Positions 40,713-52,000 of a stretch of 64,000 bases of DNA are shown here, piece by piece; positions within the stretch are counted from its first letter, which is position 1, and every line of letters starts with the position of its first letter. The notes under the pieces were generated by a model. It ran no database searches. It was not told the origin of the DNA and saw only the letters and a list, made by a program, of their open reading frames with translations. Source of the DNA: Hortaea werneckii (lineage: Eukaryota; Ascomycota; Dothideomycetes; Mycosphaerellales; Teratosphaeriaceae); the NCBI GenBank assembly GCA_037044905.1, contig JBAOKB010000020.1:1674001-1738000 (forward strand). The letters are read 5' to 3'. Made by a program: the position numbers and the translations under genes.

Positions 40713-43189
40713 GTGGCACAGAGCACAGCGAATGCGGACTTTGCCCGAGAAGAATGATTACAGCGAGCCATAGTCTAGTAAGGCCATGACAGATTGATTT
40801 TTGTCTCCCTGTTCTTACACTCCCTATCCCTAGTTACCATCGTCCCCTTTACTTGCTTGGATTGAGTATCTAGCGTGGAAGATCCCTCGTTGAGCTCTGG
40901 CAGAAATACCACGAGCGGCTCTAGCTGCAGACAGGAGTAATAGAAAGTCCACGATAGGTTTCAGACAAAGCATCTTTCGAGCGGAGGGAGAAGGTACTCC
41001 ACCTGCCAGTCTAGATTTGACAGATCCAATAGTCGGGTTTGCTGCTGTCCTGTTCGCATCAGAGATAGCGGGAACGGGCGTTTCAGGCTAAGCTTCCTAC
41101 GATCTTGATCTCTGCCAGGTTTTCCAATGAGCGTAAGACGCAATATGTTTCCGACTTGCTTCACAGATATGATAGTAACAACTTCACTGTCCACTATGGG
41201 GTGCCAGGCCGGTGAGTAACGTCGACTCCAATCAAATGCAAAGCTAAGCGTGGGATGGAGCACATTCCTCGCCTTCTGGCGATGTCCATCTCGTTAGCAT
41301 TCTGTGTAGTAGTTTCGTCGTTTCTGAGGTTCGGTCAATGGTAAATCGATACCCTTGTTGTCTAGAGGCTTTTCAAGCGTTGCTTGCTTCCCGGAGGCGG
41401 ATAAGTAACGTCGATGCTCGTGATTCTATTGTGCACAAGCTTTCCAAGCGTGAGAGGGATGGAGCCTCTCGATTTCCTGGAATGGGCTGTAGACTCTCTA
41501 GCCCCCTTTGTAAAGGGCCAATCCGCCTACCATTCCTCCCAGAGATGGATGGGTAACGTCGATGCCCATTACAGTATTACCGTAACTTACTATAAGAATC
41601 GCAAATTCTGAAAGCATCTCATTGCCACAGAGGAAGTCTTGCTACACTGAATGTGCCATACAGTAGCGCAGAGAGACAAAAGGCTGACGAGAGTTATCAA
41701 ATATAGAGCGCCATTGCTAGTCGGAAGATGGCTACAGCGAATTCGGACTGTAACAAGGTCTCACTGGCTAGAGCGTCCGAGCTTGATGGTGCGGCATAGG
41801 GGATGGATGCTAGCCATGTCGGTTCTGAGGTCATCATCAAGCTTCTTCGCAAGATTCAGGTAAAGTCTTAGTCTTTGTTGCCACGTTTATCCAAGCACAC
41901 GTCAACACCCGCTTGATGATTCTGGCTCAGCGCTTTTCAGGAACTGGTACGGCAGACGCGACACCTTTCTCCGCCCGCTGCTCAAATGAGGCATTTTGTC
42001 AGTCGAACTCTAGGAGGTATTGCATCGCCAGCAAGTGCTTAATGACATTTCAAAAGTTCGATCGCGTCAATCCGGGACCTGAAAGTTAATCCGCCCGGAT
42101 GGGTGCCGATTCAGGCATTGCAGGGGAAGAAACACAGACGGTTGATTGGCTGATACAATGTGTCGGCCCGAGGCGTGCTTCCACGTGCTATTGATATCGC
42201 GTGGCTTCCGCTCCGCTGGAGTCAAATATGCCGTAGTGAAGGCATATTTGTCAATCGCGACCCAAATTTCACAGAGAGCTACCGATTTCAGAGAATGGTT
42301 CGCCTGCGGTGCCTGCAGACGCCTCCGGCCAGAACATTGCACGCGAAGAAAGGTACCATCTTCGCTCGCTGACTTCCACCCTTGGATGAGTGTAGGTGTT
42401 CACTGAAGCCGTCGACCAGATTTGCTGGCAGACCATTCCGCTTTCTTGATGAAGAGCCTTGGAAAACGAACCATGTCGCATCCTCGATTTCCCTCACTTC
42501 AGTCTCGCGGATCTTCAAAGCTTGGTATGATATACCGTCTGCAACAATAGGGGCATGGCCCCACCCTCACACGCTAAGGCCATACAAGATGCCGACCCAG
42601 AGGCTTCATGCCGAACCTTAACTGAGACGGCGGTGCCTGTCCGTAAGTTACGCGCGATGAAGCAGCCACCGCTGCGATTTGATTCCCGCCTAAATGCAAT
42701 GGCACCACATCGGTCGGGTCCATCTGGCCTTGCTCTCAAAAGTGGATGAAGTAACACACTCAGCGCTATCCCCGTTAGGCCTGACGGCGCATTGGTCTCG
42801 AATGGCTGACCAGAGTCTGTAGAGTCGACCGATGAAGTCAAAGCGACCGACTACATCGCTTAGGTATCCGACAACCCGAGGAACGGTCGATGGCTCAAAC
42901 CTAGTGGGATATTTGCATTGCATTGTATGCACGCGTGGCAAGCCTATGACCTCGCAAACCAACCTCGAACGGTCGGTATCCAGATTCAGACGATGTCCAT
43001 GCCGCGATCCGTGCCTTTGACCAGAAGTATCTGGTGCCTCTTCTCCGTTGGGAGGCCGATCTGGACTTGAGAGTTGGGTATAAGTATGTGCTCCTTTCTC
43101 TTACCTGTTTCTCTGTCTCCATCGCACCTCGTTGCTCGCACTACCTCTACAGCGCCTTAGCATTGCCACATATTCTGGAGATTGCCACC
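40713..43189. other. Gene-free region and promoter of the proline-rich protein gene
   Basis: No supported gene. A GTAACGTCGA motif with similar flanks recurs at 41217, 41406 and 41551. Minus-strand open frames at 42269-42518 and 42515-42962 look somewhat protein-like but cannot be joined or named. The TATA element of the next gene is at 43079. Confidence 0.45.
43079..43086 (+). promoter_or_regulatory. TATA box of the proline-rich secreted protein gene
   Basis: TATAAGTA lies 104-111 bp upstream of the ATG at 43190 and downstream of the in-frame ATG at 43034, which argues for the shorter protein. Confidence 0.55.
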
Positions 43190-44776
43190 ATGTGCCTCCT
43201 CAAGCCGACTTTGGCATGGGTTGCACTTGCAGCAGTCGCCCATGCCATTCCGCAGCAATTTGACTTCAACGCATTGGCTGCTGCTCCGACTGTAGCCAGC
43301 GGGCCAGCACCAGTCGATGCCGATGGAGTTGAGACCGCCTCGCTCTACACGAGCTTCACCGTGAGCGGCGCAGTGACTCCTAGCGAGACTGCCACTCTCT
43401 CTGCCATGAAGGTTCGAGACCTGGAACGAAGGGGCCCCGCTCCGACTGAAGTCACATCCGTGTGCACTTTTACCACACCGATTACCAGCAGCAACACCGG
43501 CACCCCGTACTACCCTGCACTGTCTACCACCTCAACCACCAACCCAGGACTCACCGGCACCACTTCCGCTGGCCAGGCTTGCGCAACGACTCCCGAAGAT
43601 GGTACCTACTGCGGTTTCATCAACCCAGAGGACCCTTGTGCCCCTCAACCGGATGGTTACGGCCCTGTCCCATCACCGGACACTGCCTCAGCCTTCCTCG
43701 CCTATCCTAGCCTCCATGCAATGGCATCCGCGGCCCCGACCATCATCGGCTCGCAATGCAACACCGAGTACGAGCAAGTCTTCGTCGATGAGGATGGCTC
43801 GGTCAGTGCCCAATCCTATCTCGGCCTCTACACGCTCGACTCGTACGACGCCAATCTTTGCGCTGCCAAGTGCGACGCGACGAACCTCTGCACGGCGTTC
43901 AACATTTATGCGGAAAGAGACCCGTCTTTGAACCCTACCAAGAACGACAGCACGGCGCCAACGGTCTGGGGCTACGACTGCCCGAACCCAGCCTCGATGA
44001 CCTCGTACAAGTGCACCCTTTGGGGATCTTCGATCGATGGCTCGCTCGCAACGAACCAAGGCGGGTACCGTGAAGACTTCCACGTCGTCATTACTGCTAG
44101 TAACGGATACGACCGTACCAACTCGACAATTCCGCCGGACCCGACTGGCCAGGTGTCTTCTCCTGTCGCATCTTCAACCACCCTTGCTACGAGCGTCTCT
44201 TCCGCCTCGCCTCCACCACCCCCTGGTGGATCTCCACCACCGCCTCCACCAGCTCCTAAGCCATCGCCGCCTGGTGGTTCCCCGGCTCCGCCCCCGCCAG
44301 CCCCTAAGCCGTCGCCGCCTGGCAAGTCGCCAAACCCACCTCCGCCAGCCCCCAAGCCATCCCCAGCAGGCAACTCTCCGGCTCCGCCTCCGCCAGCTCC
44401 TAAGCCATCCCCGGCAGGCAACTCTCCAGCCCCAGCACCCAAGCCTTCCACCTCCCCCAACCACCCTTGGGGCAACGGTCACAACTGCGGTGGCAAAGCA
44501 ATCAACGCACCTCAATACAACATGGGCCAGCGTTTCTTCCCGGGACCTTTCAACCCACAGGTCTGCAGCGACTACGCTCTCGCCCAGAACAAAGCTCAGA
44601 GCGGTAGCAAGTCGTCCTGCCGTATGTTCAACGCTGCGTACCTTCACAAGGACGGCGTCCCCTACGGCACTATCTGCTCCCTGTACAGCAGCGCGCTTGA
44701 CTCTAACACGTGGGCCACTTACACCGGTGGACAGGGATACGAGTGTAAGCAGAGTTGGACTTGGAATTTGATTTAA
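43190..44776 (+). CDS. Secreted protein with extensin-like proline-rich linker
   Basis: Single exon, 528 aa. Start at 43190 (GCCACCATG) gives a signal peptide (MCLLKPTLAWVALAAVAHAI); the in-frame ATG at 43034 would bury it and lies before the TATA box. The N-terminal part carries a Cys-rich region (CATTPEDGTYCGF, DANLCAAKCDATNLCTAFNIY) that looks PAN/apple-like. Residues about 345-425 are a linker of five PPPPAPKPSP-type units split by GGS or GNS. The C-terminal about 100 residues have CGGKAINAPQYNMG, SSCRMFNAAYLHKDGVPYGT and YECKQSWTWNLI, again Cys-containing. A wall or extracellular matrix role is likely; I do not recognise a named family. Confidence 0.8.
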   Translation: MCLLKPTLAWVALAAVAHAIPQQFDFNALAAAPTVASGPAPVDADGVETASLYTSFTVSGAVTPSETATLSAMKVRDLERRGPAPTEVTSVCTFTTPITSSNTGTPYYPALSTTSTTNPGLTGTTSAGQACATTPEDGTYCGFINPEDPCAPQPDGYGPVPSPDTASAFLAYPSLHAMASAAPTIIGSQCNTEYEQVFVDEDGSVSAQSYLGLYTLDSYDANLCAAKCDATNLCTAFNIYAERDPSLNPTKNDSTAPTVWGYDCPNPASMTSYKCTLWGSSIDGSLATNQGGYREDFHVVITASNGYDRTNSTIPPDPTGQVSSPVASSTTLATSVSSASPPPPPGGSPPPPPPAPKPSPPGGSPAPPPPAPKPSPPGKSPNPPPPAPKPSPAGNSPAPPPPAPKPSPAGNSPAPAPKPSTSPNHPWGNGHNCGGKAINAPQYNMGQRFFPGPFNPQVCSDYALAQNKAQSGSKSSCRMFNAAYLHKDGVPYGTICSLYSSALDSNTWATYTGGQGYECKQSWTWNLI

Positions 44777-46091
44777 GAAGAGCAGATGGGAAGATATGTA
44801 CAGTGAGAGAGCGCAAGTGATTCATCTTGTTAGACAGCCTTATAAATTTCGATTCAAATTGAAAAGCCTTGTGCCTTTAAAAAGAGTAAGAAATTTGTAC
44901 AAGATGAATAGAGCAGATGTTGTGATGAACACGAATTCCTGTGCCATCTGGCTATCAAAAGAGTTCGGTCTCCAAAAAACATATCCTACTGGGTGGATTA
45001 CATGCACTTTGTCCTGCATGTCGACGACAAACTTTTCATTGAGAACACGTGAATCATCCCATCACCGCATGGTTCATACGACATCCCATAGACGACTGCA
45101 TTGCCGTGGAAGTCACTGTCAAGTAGGGTTGGCAAGGGTTAGCAAGGGTTGGAGGGTTGGAGCAAAAGCACCATTCCATTCAGGGAAAGTGCACTCGATG
45201 CCTACAAAGTACAGTATCCCAGTTCAAATCGAACATTAAATGCAACTGGACGGGCCTTCATTCTAGTTCTTGCCGGTTTTTACAGACAAAATTTCCATGT
45301 CGCCTCCATAAAGCAATATGTGCGGTGGACGACCCAGGCATCGCGAGGACTATATTCCATCTCTTACTATCGGCTTACACACAACGGCTCGAACGGTAAG
45401 TGGCAGAATTGGGCACGATTACACCTGGCCAGTGTTTCATCCATCCCATTAGCCTGAGCTTATTCGTTTGGACAAACCATGCGAGTATTATGAAGGTCAT
45501 CACACCGCTCATATTGTAGCTCTGTAATGTATTCGTTCAACCCTTTGATCAACTTCGACTGTCAAACCTGTACTATACCTCGCTGTTCGGTGATGCGCTA
45601 GCGCGGCCTGCTCACGCAGCTCTCTAAAACTTCGGGCGTTGCCACCCAGCCATCGAGCCCCGATCTTGGCACAGTCGATCTGTATGCAGCTATATGCACG
45701 TCTGCGCTGGCGTCCAACAGGTTTTCGCCGCTTACCGACCAACCTAGGTACCGTCGTCTCGATCCTTCGAATCTCATTCGGGACGGTCTGTAGCATCAGA
45801 GTCATCACAAAATGAATTGTAAAGCTGTAGTATAGCTTAACGACGAAGCTAGCGAGATTGTTTGGAGCTTTACCGACGACGCGGAAACTACGCGACCGAC
45901 GAGCGAGCTACCGAAAGTGGTCGCATAACGACTTCATATTACAACCTTAAGGTCGCAGTGAAGCGACATAGCTTCAGGTCTGAGGCAGCACACGCGATTC
46001 CTGCACAGCGTTGTGCGCAACATCGACATTATTGACACAACAAAACACCAACCGGGAGGGACAACAGGACCGTCCATCACCGCCCAGAAAC
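44777..46091. other. Intergenic region upstream of the giant gene
   Basis: No supported gene. Holds the 3' flank of the proline-rich protein, a G-quadruplex motif at 45126-45156, an AACCTAGGTACC motif at 45741 and the promoter/5' UTR of the giant gene; no TATA box seen. Confidence 0.5.
45126..45156 (+). other. G-quadruplex-forming motif
   Basis: Four GGG runs at 45126, 45136, 45146 and 45154 with loops of 7, 7 and 5 nt (TTGGCAA, TTAGCAA, TTGGA). It fits the canonical G3N1-7 pattern and slightly resembles telomeric TTAGGG, but is not a telomere repeat. Confidence 0.7.
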
Positions 46092-49000
46092 ATGTGGAAA
46101 GCCGCATTTACCGGCCGCAGCGACAGCGGCAAAAGCGGCCGAGATTCTGGCGATAAACGCAAGAAGAGCGGCGGTAGGAGCGGCGACAGTGTAACAAGTG
46201 CACCTGCTGCCGGCTCATCGCGCAGAGACCGAGACCGGGAAGGACGAGATGATGAAAGAGAGCATAGGCGGCGCAAGAGCTCCAAGGGCGGATATGGAGA
46301 CGACGATACTGCTAGTAGGACGGGAAGCTCTATATATGCGACAGCACCAACCTCTCGGGCTGGAACCAGCAACGGACCGCCCGCACTGACCGAAAGCACA
46401 CTGAGGATGTTGAACGACGAGGATGGATGGGAGGACGAGAGCGTGGCGGGTAAGAGTGAGAAAAGAAGCAGACGCAGCGGTGAGGACGGATTGAGACGGA
46501 AGAAGAGCTCGAGGTCGGAGAAGAGAAGCCGCAGCCGGAGCCGCAGCAGAGATCGACAGGAGCGTCGCGAGCAGCGAAGGCGCGAGAGGGAAGGTGCTAG
46601 CGGATATGCGGGCGACAGGGAGAAGGACCGGTCTAGCGCAGGCAAGGCACGCGATAGGGATGGCGAGAGGGGTATACCGGCAATGGGGTCATTTGAACAG
46701 TTTCCTGGGCAATTTGCTGGTGGGCCTGCTTTTGAGTATGGCAACGGGGCTGTCGCATCGGGTCAGAATGACTACTACATGTCCGGAGGACTGCCAACGG
46801 CGGATGCCGCGCATCAATTCCCAGATCAGAACCCGAGCACCTACACCCGCCCCCAGATGGGACCGAACAGGGCAGACAGCTACGGCCACGCCGCCGATTA
46901 CTACTTGGACCAAGGGCAGAGCGTACAGGAGCAGCCTGGAGTACGTTCTCGCACACCGAATATGCTGGCAAATCCCGATACGCATCTTGTGGCGGCAAGC
47001 TCTGAGGCGAACCCCGTTCAGGATACCGGCAATGGAACAGCTGCCGACTTCTACGGTGGTAAAGTGAGCCCTGTCCCGTTCACTGCTGAGCCAGACACAA
47101 TTGGCCCGTCTTCGAAACCCTCTAAACCAGGTAAAACGTCCTCAGGCAGCTCTAGCAAGCCATCGAAGCTGGGCAAAATGTCTGCGGCAGCTGCGGGAGC
47201 CGCTGGCATGCTTCCGTCTGACCCCAAGAAGAAATTCAACAGAAGCGTGACGGATCCTTCAGCCGCTGCATCCACCGAAAACCTCTACACATCTTCAGTA
47301 CAAGGTGATCGTACTCCTACACGCGGTGCTTCAGCTCGCGGCGATGCAGACTCCTTTTATGGGACGATGACAGGGCCGACGGCTCCACCGGGCACGACAA
47401 GAGGCGAAGCTGACTCCTTCTACGCACCCGGACGTCCTCTTGCCGCTCAAGCGACCCCGGGCGATAACTATTACTCACATCCCTCTCAACAATCCCCTCG
47501 GCCTGGTACTAACATGCAGGGCTCATCAGGTAAGTCAAACGCTAACTTGGCAGGCTACGCAACCACAGCGGCAGGCGCTGCTGCCGCCGGATACGCTGCA
47601 TACGATATCAAAAATCGATACGACGAGAAGCGCGCAGACAACAGGATGGAGAGCCAATCTTTCTATGGTGCGACACAAACACCACAGCGACCCGGCTACG
47701 CCACCAGCGCCGCTGGCATGTCCTCAGCTCAGTTGCCGCCACGTCCAGGATACCTTGCCAGCCCTGGTCGAGGTGGTGGCATGATGGGCCCGCACATGCA
47801 CCACCATCATGAGCATCGTGGACCTATCAGTCGCTTCAAAGACGGCTTGCTGAACTTGATCTCTAGCCCTGAAGACGTTGCAAAGATGGAAGATTACACC
47901 GAGTACATTGGTGTCTGCAAGTATTGTTTCGACCCCAGAAGTACTTCATTTATGGCTCCGCGAAAGCACCATTACGACCCAAGGAGACGCCGAAGCAATG
48001 ATGCCCTGAGGCGGAAAGGCAGCGGAGACTCACTGAAGCAACGCGTGGACAAGGAGAGCAGGTACTATGCCCAAACGGACTCGAAATGGAGACGAAGCGG
48101 TAGTTTCGACAAGTCTGACATGCTGGCGGCTGGGCTTGGCGCGGCTGGACTGGCGGCAGGCGCAAACGCATTCTTTAACGACAAGAAAGACTTTGACGAC
48201 GTCTACAGCGTCAAGTCCGGCCACCGCGCTTCTTCTGCTGCCCGTAGACGGAGCAGAAGCTCGAGCCGTGAGCAAAGGCGCCGAGGCGAGTATGGGACAA
48301 TCGGCGGCAAGGAGCCCCGAGCCAATTGGGTGACTGTTCGTACGAAAGACGGTCGCATTGAGAAGAGGCGCGTGCATCACACCTCGCGCTCTCGTTCGCG
48401 CTCCAAGTCGCAGAATCGCAGGAGCAGTGGCTTTGGTGGTGTGGCTGCAGGTGCTGCTCTGGGAGCTGCTGGCGCTGCAGCAATGCATCACAGACGCGGC
48501 AGTTCGCCAAATGGCGCCTTTGTCCGTCCACATCAGTCGCGGAGCCGTAGCAGTAGCAGCTCCTCGGGCAGTCGTAGTCCAGGGCTTGGAGAAATATTTG
48601 GTTTCACCGAGCGAAAGCCCAGAAGAGGCCGTAGATCCCCAGCCAGCAGTCGGAGAAGCTCGAATGCTGAGGGCGGTGGCTTCTTCGGTGGCTTCTTCTC
48701 GCCTGCTAGGAGCAACGAGCGAAAGCCCAGGAAGGGCAGCAGGGGGCACAAGAAGGCCAAGAGCAGCAAGGGCTTCTTCAATTTCAGCAACGGCTCCGGT
48801 TCCTCTTCCGATCCGGATATGGCATTTGGCGGCAGTGAAGTCTTTCAGAGCAAGGAGTCCTTGCCTTTGAGGCGCAAAGGATCTGGAAGAAGAGTGAGAA
48901 GAAAATCCTCGGACAAACACATTGCTGCAACTGTTGCCGGGATCGGTGCCACTGCTGCGGCTCTCTCAGCGGCTTCAAAAGGCAACCGAGTGAGTAAGCG

Positions 49001-52000
49001 CGGGAGCAGGCCTGAGCTTGGACAGAAGAGGCGCAGCAAAAGAGTCGGAGGAGTTGACAGTGATACCGAAGATGAATGGGAAGACGAGCTTCCTTCTGAC
49101 GCCGACGATGCATCGAGCGTGGATGACGGCTTGGCTTTCGGGGGCTCCACACTCTCTCATCGCCAGAGCATGGACTCCGTATCTTCTGGCGACGGTCTAA
49201 GCGCTTGGGGATGGAGATGGGGAGGCAAGGATAAGAAGCGTGACAAACATGTCTCACAGGACGCCAAATTGCCCCCTGGTCATCCCGACTCCTTCTCAGT
49301 TGGCCAAGTTGGGGCCGGATTGGCAGCTGGGGCAACCGCGGCAGGTGTGGGAAACATGATGAAGGATGATACTGGCCGACCCCTTCCCATTGCAAATACC
49401 GGGCGAACACCTTCGGTCAGCAGCAGCGGACAGAATCAGCAACCCATGCAATATGTCGACCCACGTCCCGTTTCGGAGGCCGGCTCAAAGATTTCCTCTA
49501 TGCCTGGTGGCTGGGACCTCGATGAACCTGTGGTCAGCAGGCCTGGACCAGGACCGATTCAGCAGCCTAAGCCTGTAGCACCTGTTTCACCGGCGTTCGT
49601 TCGCGATGAAGAAATGACGCGCGAGCGACCAACGCCTAGGAGAACAGCATCCAGTCCTGTTCGCTCAAGCTTCGGGCTCTCTGATGTTGCTGCTGTTGGA
49701 GCTGGTGCTTTGGCTGCCGGAAGTATCATCGCTGGGTCTAGCTCTGGCCGCAAATCCAAAGACCAGGTGGGTAATGTTCGCTTTGGTCTGACTGAAGAGC
49801 AGCAGCGCAAGCAAGACCGCCAAGAGCGCAGGCAAAGCGGAAAAGATGATGAGGATCGAAGACGTGCGGACCGGACCAGGGCGCTGAAGGAAGAAGCCGA
49901 AAGGTTCGCAAAGGAGGAGGATGCTAGAAAGCGGGAAGAGGAGGTCGGACGCAAGAGAGAGGAGGAAAATAGGCGGGCGGCTGAGATTCGTGGTGAGAGG
50001 GAGAGAATCGAGGCCGAAAGGCGAGAGGAGGAGCGGAAACTGCAAATGCGGAGGGAGCAAGAGGATGCGTATCATCAAGAGCAAGCACGTTTTGCCGAAG
50101 ACGCCAGGAGGCAGGAGGAGTCCAATCGACAACGCGAAGCTCAAGCTGCCGAAGAGGCTGCCAAGGCGCGCAGAGAGGCGGAGATACGCGATGATGTGGA
50201 GCGCGAGCAAGCGAGTCGGCGAAGCGCGCCAAGTAGTCGAGAAGGCTCACGGTCTAGGAAAGGTTCGAAGTCTTCCTCTGCCCCATGGGGACAGGTAGCA
50301 GCGGGAGCAGCAGCCGCGGCTACTGTGGGAGCCGTAGTCGCTGGCTCAAAGCACCAAAAACAGCGCGGAAAGGATGCAGACGGCGAACGTGAGAGAGCGC
50401 AATACCCAGAAGGAGAAGCGCTGTACCACCCGATTCAAGACGACAAGTCCAGCTATGCTTCCCGCCAGATCAAGCCAAACGATGAGAGCTCTGGTTCGCC
50501 GATGATGGACGACGACTTGTATGACCGCGACTTCTTCAGTCGCAAGCGTAGCAATTCGAGACGGGCAAGGTCTGACGATGTGGACCGTGAGACTGCTGAC
50601 CAGGTCGTCGCTGATATGGACGATTACTATCAGGCGCCTGCGCCATCACAAGCTGAGTTCTTTGCACCGAAGGATATTCTCTCCCAGCCCTCAGGTGGCA
50701 AAACCAAGGCCGCTGATGCGCATGATGATAATCAAGTCCAATCTTGGCATGCAACAGAATCGGATGATCCGTCAAGTTTCCCTCAAGGAGCGGCCTCGGG
50801 CAAGAGCAAGCACGCGCCTTACGGCGTACCAGCACTGAACGTGATTGCTCCAACTCCCCCTGGCAGTGTCACGTCATCTGTTAAAGGCAAGGGCTCGATG
50901 CCCTCTAGTCCGCTCGCTCAAGCACAAGATGCAGAGGATGTTCCAGAGCCTGCAGGGAGAAGACGTAGTCGGAGCATCTCATGGGGCGAGAACAAAACAC
51001 ATAGCTATGATCCTCCAACTCCAGACTCGTACCAGGAGAGGGAGGCGTACATCCGCGAACACGATCTTCCTCAGGAAACCCACGCAAAGCGGGAAGGCAA
51101 TGTTGATGAAGTCGTTGTCGAGCCCGAAAACGGCGAGAGACGAGCGTATGGTGAGAAAGACCTTCCCCGCGAGGGCGAAACACCGCCTTTATATCAGAAG
51201 CCCTTCGCCGAGTCAGTCTCAGACTTCACAGCGTTCCCCGTGGACTCACCAGGCACAGAAGGCATGCCCGCTGTCCGTGGCTACGTTGAAGGCGAGACTG
51301 ATGAGCCTACTCCGGCTTTCGAGAAGCCAAGTCATATGCCAGGAGCTTTTGACGATGATGTCTATGGTGAAACCATGTCCATGGCTCAAGAGGCTGGTAG
51401 AGCTCGTCAAGAGGCAGAGATCGCTGAGACACCAAAAGCGGTTGAAGAGCCAGCCTGGGAACCTCCGCTTACTAAGAAAGAAAAGAAGAAGCGGGAGAAG
51501 GCGGCGAAGAAGGGTGCATCTGACACAAACGAAGAGCCTTCAACACCGACTGCAGGTGCCGCTGAGGTCGAACTTCCGCCAAGCGAGCCAACTGAAACCC
51601 CACTCGATGAGCCAAGCGCAACAGTCCAGGAAGATACAAATGATTACTTCCCTGCGACCCTCAGCAAGAAGGACAAGAAGAAGCGTGAGAAGGCATTGGC
51701 CCGAGGTGAGCCGGATCCATTTGCTCCAGACGGGGGCAAGTCTCAAGACGTAGAGCCAAGCATGGAACCCCAAGCTACCGAGTCTCCCGCCCCAGAGCCT
51801 GAGCAGGAGCCGGCCTTTGAGATGCCAAAGCTTAGCAAAAAGGACCAGAAGAAGCGGGAGAAAGCGCTGGCACGTGGGGAGCCGGATCCATTTGCTCCAA
51901 GCCCTGCTGCAGAAACCAAGGAAGTCGATGCTCCTACAGAGACTCCGCCCGCGGAATCTTACGCTGCTGAACCCCAGCCCGAGGCAGAAATACAGCCCGA

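Noticed and set aside
42269..42962. Minus-strand fragments that look protein-like
   Set aside because: No splice set joins them, no family recognised, stops in between; could be another relic but unsupported.
45126..45156. Interstitial telomere repeat
   Set aside because: Only one TTAG-containing unit; the pattern fits a G-quadruplex but not a TTAGGG array.
47529..47552. GTAAGT ... GCTAAC ... GGCAG, an apparent perfect intron in the giant gene
   Set aside because: Only 24 bp, too short for splicing, and it reads in frame as coding sequence.
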